Assembly (NCBI RefSeq): GCF_900055185.1
Contig: NZ_FIZX01000001.1
Coordinates: 2,046,001-2,110,000 of the forward strand
Direction: 5' to 3'
Length of the DNA: 64,000 bases
Source of the DNA: Grimontia celer
Lineage (GTDB): Bacteria > Pseudomonadota > Gammaproteobacteria > Enterobacterales > Vibrionaceae
Each line of letters opens with the position of its first letter. The stretch's first letter is position 1. This document shows, piece after piece, positions 45,199 through 52,386 of this stretch. The notes below the pieces were generated by a model. That model was not told the origin of the DNA, searched no databases, and saw only the letters and a list, made by a program, of their open reading frames with translations. Both the position numbers and the translations under genes were made by a program.

Positions 45199-46532
45199 CC
45201 GGCCTTTTTCTCCATGTGTTTGTCGGGCGAAGGGCCTAGCAGGTTTCTGAGTGTCGCCATTTTCCGGTCGAGCTCTTTCCACTCGCTTTCCGCCACTGAA
45301 CCCGGCACGATGCCTGCGCCCGCAAATAGGTGCACCTTGTTATCAACAATCAGGGCGCTGCGGATAGCCACGCAGAATTCACTTTGTTCAGGGCTGAGGT
45401 ACCCCACTGAGCCGCTGTACCAGCCGCGAACAAAGGGTTCATTCTCAACGATAAAATCCACTGCTTTCTCGCGAGGTAAACCTGCCACCGCAGCGGTTGG
45501 CTGTAATAAATCCAGCAAGGTGGAAGAAGGTACATCAGCGACTAGATTCGCTTCAATATCGCGCTTTAAGTGCTGCACATTACGAAGACGCACTAAGTGT
45601 GGCGTGACTTCAACATCCAATTGTTCGCTATGCGGATTCAGTCGTTGGGTAATATCATCAACAACCAAACGGTTCTCATAGATGTTTTTGCTGTCATTGA
45701 GCAGCCAGGTCGCCAGTGAGAGGTCTTCCTCAGCATCTTTTCCACGTCCGATGGTACCTGCAAGAGCTTCAGTATAGAGTTCGCTGTCATTGCGCCAGAA
45801 TAAGCGCTCTGGTGTCGAGCCAACAAAACAGTGCTTTTCATCCAGCGCCAGCAAGAAATGAAAGTTGGACTTATTGATCTCGACAGTAGCTTTAAGCAGG
45901 CTGGCTGCGGGTAAGGCCCGATCAAGCTCAAGCGTTGTCTTGCGTGCCAGCACCACTTTTTGCAGTTCGGTTGTTTCAATCGCCGACAACGCATCACCAA
46001 GCATCGCCGACCATTGGTCAAACTCTGGTTGATGCTGGGTTGCCAACACGTCGCAATCCGGGGGAGATAAGCGTTGGGATTGAGTGATTAGCTTAGATAA
46101 TGCCGCGCGAACTTTTAAAAGATCATCACAAAGATTCAGCGTGATGGACCACTGACCTTCTCGGCAAGCCATCTCGATCTGTGGCAGGAAAAAGAAAGAC
46201 TGAAGGCAACGCTGGTTGCGTTCCGTACGTCCATCAAAAGAACGTCCGCCCCAAATGCGCTGGCCTTTGACGAGTTGACGCTCAGCAGAGGCAGGATCGG
46301 AAAAGGTTTTAACCTGACCAAGCGCCAATACCTGCTCGGTACCGTCTCGGGTTTGCCAATAGAATTTAGGGAATAATGGCTGGGTATGCAGCCAGTCGAT
46401 AGGATCGGTACGCTCAGGCCATTGGAATGGCAGCGTGATCTGCTTGGGGAGTGGCGACACTGTCGACAGGGATTCAACAAGCCTGGCGATAGCTTGGCTT
46501 AAATCGGTCAAACTAACCTCACTTACACTCAC
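45195..46532 (-). CDS. menF: isochorismate synthase
   Basis: 445 residues of the chorismate-binding family. ELQKVVLARKTTLEL, FVGSTPERLFWRNDSELYTEALAGTIGRG, then LLQPTAAVAGLPREKA and PFVRGWYSGSVGYLSPEQSEFCVAIRSALI, which contain the Mg-binding Glu residues and the conserved K/H pattern. MenF converts chorismate to isochorismate as the first step of the pathway. It is the first gene of menFDHBCE; its promoter should be in the 365 bases upstream. EntC-type enzymes are an alternative, but the operon decides. Confidence 0.93.
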   Translation of the reverse strand: MSVSEVSLTDLSQAIARLVESLSTVSPLPKQITLPFQWPERTDPIDWLHTQPLFPKFYWQTRDGTEQVLALGQVKTFSDPASAERQLVKGQRIWGGRSFDGRTERNQRCLQSFFFLPQIEMACREGQWSITLNLCDDLLKVRAALSKLITQSQRLSPPDCDVLATQHQPEFDQWSAMLGDALSAIETTELQKVVLARKTTLELDRALPAASLLKATVEINKSNFHFLLALDEKHCFVGSTPERLFWRNDSELYTEALAGTIGRGKDAEEDLSLATWLLNDSKNIYENRLVVDDITQRLNPHSEQLDVEVTPHLVRLRNVQHLKRDIEANLVADVPSSTLLDLLQPTAAVAGLPREKAVDFIVENEPFVRGWYSGSVGYLSPEQSEFCVAIRSALIVDNKVHLFAGAGIVPGSVAESEWKELDRKMATLRNLLGPSPDKHMEKKAG

Positions 46533-46897
46533 AACCTGAAAGGTAATGTCCGATTCCCTGGGAGACCCAAATGCTGCATGGCGTGGCTGCGAAGACTTTC
46601 TTTTCAGTGTTTGTCAGAACATCCTGCGATGACGAATGCGCAAAATACCATCACTTCGGTTAATTTCGCATCAAGCTCCGCCAATTTACGACAAACTCGA
46701 TAAAATTTCCTGTTGGAAAGCCATTCTACAACCTTATTGATTGTGATGAAATCCGAATGTTCTAGAATAATATTCCAACAAATAAGGATTTAATTGCTTA
46801 TATTTCTTCTTTTCCCCATTTTTTACTATTCACTACTTATATATGCCTTTTCGTTAGTGTAATTTACTGGAAACACTTAAAAATAAGCTCAGGAATC
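46533..46897. other. divergent intergenic region, menF and alaA
   Basis: 365 bases with no supported reading frame. Composition is A+T-rich towards alaA. TTCTAGAA (about 46765) stands inside a T/A-rich imperfect palindrome and could be an operator. I find no clear consensus promoter for either gene. Confidence 0.4.
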
Positions 46898-48115
46898 ATG
46901 ATGCAAGAAATCGGGATGTCGACGAAGCTGGACAACGTTTGTTACGACATTCGTGGTCCAGTGATGAAAGAGGCAAAACGCCTCGAAGAGGAAGGCCACA
47001 AAATTCTCAAACTGAACATCGGCAACCCAGCCCCTTTTGGTTTCGACGCACCGGATGAAATTCTGGTCGACGTGATCCGAAATCTGCCGACTTCTCAGGG
47101 TTATTGTGATTCCAAAGGAATTTACTCCGCGCGTAAAGCAGTGGTTCAGCACTACCAAAAGCGCGGCATGTTGGATTTGGATGTTGAGGACGTTTACCTG
47201 GGTAATGGCGTCTCTGAGCTGATCGTGATGGCAATGCAGGCGCTGCTGAATGGCGGTGACGAGCTGCTGGTGCCTTCTCCGGACTATCCGCTGTGGACAG
47301 CAGCAGTCTCTCTGTCTGGCGGTAAGCCCGTTCATTACATGTGTGATGAAGAATCGGACTGGTACCCAGATCTGGATGACATCAAAGCCAAGATCACGCC
47401 AAATACCAAAGGCATTGTGCTGATCAACCCAAATAACCCAACGGGTGCGGTTTACAGCCGTGACTTCCTGCTGGAAATTGCGGAAATAGCCCGTCAAAAC
47501 AACCTGATCATTTTCGCGGACGAAATCTACGACAAGATCCTGTACGACGGTGCTCAACACCATTCTATGGCACCGCTAGCACCTGATGTCTTCTGTGTGA
47601 CCTTCAGTGGCCTGTCGAAATCCTACCGTGTGTGTGGTTTCCGCTCTGGCTGGATGATCCTGTCAGGTCCTCGCCATCTGGCGAAAGGCTATATCGCAGG
47701 GCTGGAGATGCTGGCGTCAATGCGCTTGTGTGCAAACGTACCCATGCAGCATGCTATTCAGACTGCACTGGGTGGTTACCAGAGTATCAATGAACTGATT
47801 CTGCCGGGTGGCCGTTTGCTGGAACAACGAGATAAAGCGTGGGAATTGTTGAACCAGATCCCGGGTATTAGTTGCGTGAAACCAAAAGGCGCGCTGTATC
47901 TGTTCCCGAAAATCGATACCAAGAAATACAGCATTCATAACGATGAAAAGATGATGCTGGATTTCTTGCTACAGGAAAAAGTGTTGATGGTGCATGGTAC
48001 GGGCTTTAACTGGCACAAGCCGGATCACTTCCGTATTGTCACGCTGCCTCGTGTAGATGATTTGGAAATGGCGATCGGCCGTTTCGAACGATTCCTGTCG
48101 ACGTATCGTCAGTAA
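46898..48115 (+). CDS. alaA: alanine aminotransferase AlaA
   Basis: 405 residues, the same length as Escherichia AlaA. Two adjacent ATGs follow AGGA; the second (46901) has slightly better spacing. Fold-type I aminotransferase: LKLNIGNPAPFGFDAPDEIL, YCDSKGIYSARKA, INPNNPTGAVYS, FADEIYDKILY and the PLP lysine in TFSGLSKSYRVCGFRSGW (about residue 240). It makes alanine from pyruvate and glutamate. In Escherichia alaA lies beside yfbR, as here with a few genes between. A GGTCCTAG repeat begins eight bases after the stop. Confidence 0.96.
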   Translation: MMQEIGMSTKLDNVCYDIRGPVMKEAKRLEEEGHKILKLNIGNPAPFGFDAPDEILVDVIRNLPTSQGYCDSKGIYSARKAVVQHYQKRGMLDLDVEDVYLGNGVSELIVMAMQALLNGGDELLVPSPDYPLWTAAVSLSGGKPVHYMCDEESDWYPDLDDIKAKITPNTKGIVLINPNNPTGAVYSRDFLLEIAEIARQNNLIIFADEIYDKILYDGAQHHSMAPLAPDVFCVTFSGLSKSYRVCGFRSGWMILSGPRHLAKGYIAGLEMLASMRLCANVPMQHAIQTALGGYQSINELILPGGRLLEQRDKAWELLNQIPGISCVKPKGALYLFPKIDTKKYSIHNDEKMMLDFLLQEKVLMVHGTGFNWHKPDHFRIVTLPRVDDLEMAIGRFERFLSTYRQ

Positions 48116-48122
48116 GATAATA

Positions 48123-48323
48123 GGTCCTGGGTCCTAGGGTCCTAGGGTCCTAGGGTCCTAGGGTCCTAGGGTCCTAGGGTTCTAGGGTTCTAGGGTTCTA
48201 GGGTTCTAGGGTTCTAGGGTTCTAGGGTTCTAGGGTTCTAAGATTTTAAAGTCGTAGCTAAGACGTCAAGCTTTTGTTTTTCCTAGGACCTAGGATCGCT
48301 CTTTGCTCTTCCTAGGACCTTCT
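48123..48323. repeat. GGTCCTAG repeat locus 1
   Basis: Begins with a degenerate unit (48123), then six exact GGTCCTAG, seven GGTTCTAG and one GGTTCTAA (48130-48241). A spacer of about 40 bases follows, with a short palindrome (GTCGTAG / CTAAGAC) and GACGTC. Inverted copies (TCCTAGGACCTAGG, then CTTCCTAGGACCTT) follow to about 48320. The locus lies between the convergent genes alaA and rrtA, and its right part codes for the end of rrtA. The spacer and tail match locus 2 at most positions. Confidence 0.93.
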
Positions 48324-48904
48324 TTCCACACCAGCGCGAAAGCCAGCCCAACGCACGCCCCGGCTAAATGCGCCTGATAGGCAACGCCTGCGTCGATTAA
48401 CTCCGCAGTCATCGAGTCCCCGCCAGTGTAGGCTTCATATCCGAGCTTCAAAATCACGCCGATGAGCATCACCCACCCCAACGGCATTTTGTTTTGAATA
48501 TCCCGCACCACGCCCCAAACAAATAAGCCATGTAACACACCTGAAAGCCCTGCATACCAATCAAAAGGGCTGACGAACATGACCGCGCCTATCACTGCCA
48601 TCATCACCCACACCATAGGGATAAGACTTCTGCTGCCATAGTATTCTCGATGAAGAAAAGCGAGCACCACCAACCCGGCTAGATTCATAGCAAGGTGGAT
48701 ACCATTGGTGTGTGTTAGGTTTCCTGTTACGATTCGCCACCATTGCCCTGCAAGAATATCCGTGCGATCCCACACCATGAGTTGATGGATAGAAGGGATT
48801 TGGGCAATAAGTATGATGATGGCGAGTAAGCCAACAAACCTAAGATGAGCCAATATGTGCTCCAAGCTTTGTGATATGAGTAAGTTATAGCGTACCGTGG
48901 TCAT
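48290..48904 (-). CDS. rrtA: rhombosortase
   Basis: 204 residues from ATG 48904. Six hydrophobic segments. The serine protease motif is WYAGLSGVLHGLFVWG (Ser near residue 120), and the second-helix histidine is in AYQAHLAGACVG; HTNGIHLAMNLAGL has the N-terminal His/Asn pair of rhomboids. This short form with GLSG-x-LHG is typical of rhombosortases, which remove the C-terminal GlyGly-CTERM anchor of exported proteins. The last residues (GPRKSKERS) and the TAG stop are encoded by the GGTCCTAG repeat tail. Its start codon overlaps that of the divergent tapT. Confidence 0.82.
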   Translation of the reverse strand: MTTVRYNLLISQSLEHILAHLRFVGLLAIIILIAQIPSIHQLMVWDRTDILAGQWWRIVTGNLTHTNGIHLAMNLAGLVVLAFLHREYYGSRSLIPMVWVMMAVIGAVMFVSPFDWYAGLSGVLHGLFVWGVVRDIQNKMPLGWVMLIGVILKLGYEAYTGGDSMTAELIDAGVAYQAHLAGACVGLAFALVWKEGPRKSKERS

Positions 48905-49529
48905 GAACCAGAAAGCCAGTCGATATTGTCCGCAGTGCGGAAAAGCCAACAAAGCCTGCATTTGCGCTTTCATCCAGAGGATTGAAAGTGATGTACCTGT
49001 GATCGTTCTTCAGCACCCTTCAGAGGTCAAACAACCCATAGGTACGGCACGTATTCTTTCCCTTTCGCTCCCAAACTGTAAACTCATCGTAGGAGAAGAC
49101 TTCAGCGACAATGATGAGCTAAACCAACTTTTGGACAACGATGTTCATTACGCCCTGCTTTACCCTGCTGAAACATCAGAGCCGATTGGGGACTGGCACG
49201 TTGACGATGGCAAACGCCGTGGTTTGATTCTGCTCGACGGTACCTGGCGAAAAGCCTTTAAAATGTATCAGCTTTCCCAAAATCTGCAGGCGCTTCCTTG
49301 CGTAAAACTGGATGATATCCAGAGCGGAAATTACCGCATCCGAAAATCCCCAGTCGATGGAGGTCTTTCAACCGTTGAAGCCGGTTTCTACGCCCTGTCG
49401 GCAATGGCAGGAGACAGCGAGCCTTTCGAACCGCTAATGAATGCCTTCAATGAAATGATTGAGTTTCAGATAAAACAAATGCCGCCCGGTGTGTTTGAGC
49501 GGCATTATGGGGGGAAAGATAGGTCCTAG
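48903..49529 (+). CDS. tapT: tRNA-uridine aminocarboxypropyltransferase (DTW domain)
   Basis: 208 residues from ATG 48903 (a GTG at 48897 is possible). The N-terminal cysteine motif YCPQCGKANKACIC may bind zinc; the DTW-type catalytic part has QHPSEVKQPIGTARIL and LILLDGTWRKAFKM, then YRIRKSPVDGGLSTVEA. TapT-type enzymes add the acp group of S-adenosylmethionine to uridine 47 of tRNA. The start codon overlaps that of rrtA on the other strand, and the stop TAG is the first TAG of the second repeat array. Confidence 0.85.
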   Translation: MNQKASRYCPQCGKANKACICAFIQRIESDVPVIVLQHPSEVKQPIGTARILSLSLPNCKLIVGEDFSDNDELNQLLDNDVHYALLYPAETSEPIGDWHVDDGKRRGLILLDGTWRKAFKMYQLSQNLQALPCVKLDDIQSGNYRIRKSPVDGGLSTVEAGFYALSAMAGDSEPFEPLMNAFNEMIEFQIKQMPPGVFERHYGGKDRS

Positions 49530-49685
49530 GGTCCTAGGGTCCTAGGGTCCTAGGGTCCTAGGGTCCTAGGGTCCTAGGGTCCTAGGGTCCTAGGGTCCTA
49601 CAAAGATTTTAAAGTCGCAGCTGCGACGTCAAGCTTTTGCTTTCCCAAGGATCTAGGACCGCTCTTTGCTCTTCCTAGGACCTTA
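49522..49685. repeat. GGTCCTAG repeat locus 2
   Basis: Nine exact GGTCCTAG units and a partial tenth (49522-49600). They are followed by the same spacer as in locus 1 (palindrome GTCGCAG / CTGCGAC at 49614-49627, GACGTC, AAGCTTTTG) and by inverted copies (ATCTAGGACC, then CTTCCTAGGACC) to about 49683. The locus lies between the convergent genes tapT and dgt. The tapT stop codon is inside the first unit. Confidence 0.93.
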
Positions 49686-49689
49686 TTTC

Positions 49690-51045
49690 TTACCTAATAG
49701 GATACAGTGGCCCCTGACTTGACGCAGTAAACATGGTGGCGTGAAGACGTTGCGCATAGCCATCTGTCATTCCTGATATGTAATCTGCGATAGCGCGGCG
49801 ACCGCTTTTTCCTTCCGCGATTTCCTGTTGCCATTGAGCGCGTATCGCGACAGGTAACAACCTTTGTGGATCCGCATCGAACGCATCGAACAGTTCCATT
49901 ACCAATTGCTGGCCCTTGTATTCCACCACCTGAAGTTCTGGCTTTTGCACCACAAACTCACTGACAAAAGCTTTTAGGACTGACAATACTGAATCCATGG
50001 TATCTGTCAGCTTGGCGTTCCATTGAAGCAAGGGATCGTCAAAACGATTCACACCATCCTGCACGGAAGGCTCGATGGCTATCGAAGTCAGTAGCGTATT
50101 CACCAAAGCGCCAATGGCATCTTTTCGCTCATAGTGCGGACCAAACATTTGATCGCTCAAATGCCCAATGTTCTCTTCCAGCCAAGGATCACCACATTCC
50201 GCGAGTTTGCTGGCTACTGCTTCCTGCCATTGATCGCGGTGAACAATACCCATCACAATGGCATCTTCGAGGTCGTGGACACCGTATGCGATATCGTCCG
50301 CCAATTCCATGATCGAGCAATCAATGGATTTGTATTGTGTGCGGCCATGCTGTTCTTTCGTTGGATCCAATTTCAACGAGGTAAACAGTTTAGCGTCACT
50401 TTCAGACATGCCACCCAATACCCAGCTGAACCTATCTAGATCATCTTGATAGATCCCCTTGGCTGGGTGCCAATCAGAGGCTTTTAAATGACGAAACTCG
50501 ACGACATCAGGCGACAATACCGAACGCATTACAGATGCAATCGGTACGGGGTATTTCAGCAGGCCGAGTAAAGTGCGACGGGCAAGGTTCATTCCATCAT
50601 GTTCGGTATAGGGTTCAAGCAAGGTAACGATACGGAAGGTCTGCGCATTTCCTTCAAAGCCGCCGTCGTTACGCATCATATAGTTCAGCGCGATTTCACC
50701 ACCATGGCCATACGGCGGGTGACCGATGTCATGAGCCAGACACAGACTTTCCATCAAGCTGGTTGAAGGCAAGATATCGCGAAACTCAGGCTGTTTCTCT
50801 TTGATTTGAGCGAGGATGCCCGTCCCTATCTGAGAGACCTCAAGGGAGTGTGTCAGGCGCGTGCGGTAAAACTCGCTGTGCTCTGCACCCAACACCTGTG
50901 TCTTCGCCTGCAAGCGTCTGAAAGCAGCAGAATGCAGTACGCGGGCACGATCACGCTGAAATACAGACCGCTTGTCATTGCGGCGCTTTTTGTTTTCTTC
51001 TGCAAGACGCGCTTCCCAATCAGGTGAGAGTGCAAATTCAGTCAT
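49690..51045 (-). CDS. dgt: dGTPase-like deoxynucleoside triphosphohydrolase
   Basis: 451 residues from ATG 51045 ([14 protein letters not shown]), which overlaps the yfbR stop by eight bases; an upstream in-frame ATG at 51072 is inside yfbR. HD domain: [14 protein letters not shown] (first metal His), [16 protein letters not shown] (His-Asp pair and catalytic His) and [17 protein letters not shown] with the last Asp. The enzyme releases triphosphate from dGTP or other dNTPs. The short type-2 family is meant, not the 505-residue Escherichia Dgt. The yfbR-dgt pair suggests a nucleotide-pool operon. Confidence 0.88.
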   Translation of the reverse strand: MTEFALSPDWEARLAEENKKRRNDKRSVFQRDRARVLHSAAFRRLQAKTQVLGAEHSEFYRTRLTHSLEVSQIGTGILAQIKEKQPEFRDILPSTSLMESLCLAHDIGHPPYGHGGEIALNYMMRNDGGFEGNAQTFRIVTLLEPYTEHDGMNLARRTLLGLLKYPVPIASVMRSVLSPDVVEFRHLKASDWHPAKGIYQDDLDRFSWVLGGMSESDAKLFTSLKLDPTKEQHGRTQYKSIDCSIMELADDIAYGVHDLEDAIVMGIVHRDQWQEAVASKLAECGDPWLEENIGHLSDQMFGPHYERKDAIGALVNTLLTSIAIEPSVQDGVNRFDDPLLQWNAKLTDTMDSVLSVLKAFVSEFVVQKPELQVVEYKGQQLVMELFDAFDADPQRLLPVAIRAQWQQEIAEGKSGRRAIADYISGMTDGYAQRLHATMFTASSQGPLYPIR

Positions 51046-51634
51046 CGCTGATTTCATCCAAGGAAAGCTCAAAGCTTGGCGCGAACGTTGTCATGAAGTA
51101 CTCAGTCGCTTTGCTACCGCGCTCATTCATCGTTGTTTCTAAGCGACGCTTAGCTTGTTGAAACTCATGATTACCCGCGGAAAGCTCCTCCAGACACTTG
51201 AGATAGGCGCAAATAGCATCAGCCTGTTTCACCAAACGGTAATCGCCTTCATCGATAGCTTCGCTGTCGATAAGTGGTCGGTAATCCTCGCGGAACTCTT
51301 CTGGCAGCATACCAACAAGCTTGTCTTCAGCTATTTGCTCAATTTTTTTGTATTCATCAGCGATGGCAGGATTGAAGTACTTAATCGGTGTTGGTAGATC
51401 GCCTGTTAACACTTCACTGCAATCATGAAACATCGCCAGCAGTGCGACTCGTTCCGGCGAGTATTGCCCGCCGAACTTCTTGTTTTCTATCAGCGCAAGC
51501 GCGTGGGCGACAAAGGCAACCTGAAGACTGTGTTCAGAGATATTTTCATTAGAGACATTGCGCATCAACGGCCAACGGTAAATAAGCTTCATACGCGCGA
51601 GATGGGCAAAGAAATGGCTGGTTTTCTGACTCAT
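51038..51634 (-). CDS. yfbR: 5'-deoxynucleotidase YfbR
   Basis: 198 residues from ATG 51634, two bases after AAGGAAG (the frame continues to 51664). The start [43 protein letters not shown] matches YfbR; metal ligands are in SEHSLQ and in [21 protein letters not shown] (His-Asp) with [12 protein letters not shown] later. It hydrolyses dAMP and other deoxynucleoside 5'-monophosphates, so it complements the dNTP hydrolase in the overlapping next gene. A conserved neighbour of alaA in Escherichia. Confidence 0.93.
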   Translation of the reverse strand: MSQKTSHFFAHLARMKLIYRWPLMRNVSNENISEHSLQVAFVAHALALIENKKFGGQYSPERVALLAMFHDCSEVLTGDLPTPIKYFNPAIADEYKKIEQIAEDKLVGMLPEEFREDYRPLIDSEAIDEGDYRLVKQADAICAYLKCLEELSAGNHEFQQAKRRLETTMNERGSKATEYFMTTFAPSFELSLDEISDD

Positions 51635-51780
51635 GGCTTCCTTGACGTCATTAGAACAGTTCATTACTCATTCTGTTGTCGTCAGGCGAATTTAACAAGC
51701 CTTAATCGTGAATAGCGGGATTTGGGGAGAGCGTGCTCCCCGGCACACAACGGTGGGGATAGTAAATTGAATTTTGGGTA

Positions 51781-52065
51781 TCAGAGCACGATTCGGTCGC
51801 GGTTCTTCTCAACAATTGAGTCGCCAATACCTTTCACGCCCTTCAAATCATCTGCTGATTCAAATGCACCATTGGTGTTTCGGTAATCTACGATCGCCTG
51901 CGCTTTCGCCTTACCGATACCGTCCAAATACTTATCCAGTTCTTCCACTTCAGCAGTGTTGATATTGACTTCAACTGGTACGCCTTGGGTACCATCCTGT
52001 GCTGATGCCAAAGGCGAAAGTAAAAGTGAGATGGCAAAAACGATTGCCGATACGATTGATTTCAT
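51781..52065 (-). CDS. ybaV: exported helix-hairpin-helix protein YbaV (ComEA-like)
   Basis: 94 residues. A signal peptide (SAIVFAISLLLSPLASA) is followed by VNINTAEVEELDKYLDGIGKAKAQAIVDYRNTNGAFESADDLKGVKGIGDSIVEKNRDRI, a tandem HhH of the ComEA kind. YbaV lies after ppiD in Escherichia as here. In vibrios ComEA-type proteins bind incoming DNA in the periplasm during natural transformation; whether this YbaV-type copy does so is unknown. A 160-bp palindromic element separates it from ppiD, with the ppiD terminator in between. Confidence 0.88.
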   Translation of the reverse strand: MKSIVSAIVFAISLLLSPLASAQDGTQGVPVEVNINTAEVEELDKYLDGIGKAKAQAIVDYRNTNGAFESADDLKGVKGIGDSIVEKNRDRIVL

Positions 52066-52089
52066 GTCCTTTCCTTTTTTGAGTGATTA

Positions 52090-52251
52090 ATACCAATCGT
52101 TGTAAATATCTGCTCATCCTAGCTTGTTAAAATACTCGATAACTGCGTTGGAAAGTTTGACTGTAGAATAACTACTTATCGAAATTTTCCGCCTTGTTCT
52201 CGAGTATTTTTCGTGCGCTATTTCTGATCACCTACTTACTGTGATTGGTAT
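52090..52251. repeat. 160-bp palindromic element (MITE-like)
   Basis: Exact terminal arms ATACCAATC and GATTGGTAT. Internally AAAATACTCGA (52129-52139) pairs with TCGAGTATTTT (52200-52210), and GGAAAGTTT pairs closely with AAATTTTCC. The two halves would fold into one long hairpin with a small central loop. No reading frame is inside. It lies in the ybaV upstream region. The structure is that of a non-autonomous palindromic repeat as seen in many Vibrionaceae. Confidence 0.75.
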
Positions 52252-52299
52252 AACAAAGGCCACCATAAAGGCTGAGGAAAAAGGTTCGAGTTGAAGGGA

Positions 52300-52335
52300 T
52301 AAAAAAAACGACGGGGGACGTAAAGTCCCCCGTCG
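52300..52335 (-). terminator. strong terminator after ppiD
   Basis: Perfect eleven-base stem CGACGGGGGAC / GTCCCCCGTCG with five-base loop, followed by a run of about eight T on the minus strand; about 50 bases after the ppiD stop. Confidence 0.93.
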
Positions 52336-52386
52336 ATGCAACTTATCAATTACAGTCGCTTGGCAATCATATCAAGTTGAATTGAT

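Noticed and set aside
45199-45282. Longer start of menD
   Set aside because: It lies inside menF; the ATG at 45198 overlaps the menF stop by four bases as expected in this operon.
48123-48241. CRISPR array
   Set aside because: The octamers are directly adjacent with no unique spacers, and no cas gene is in the window.
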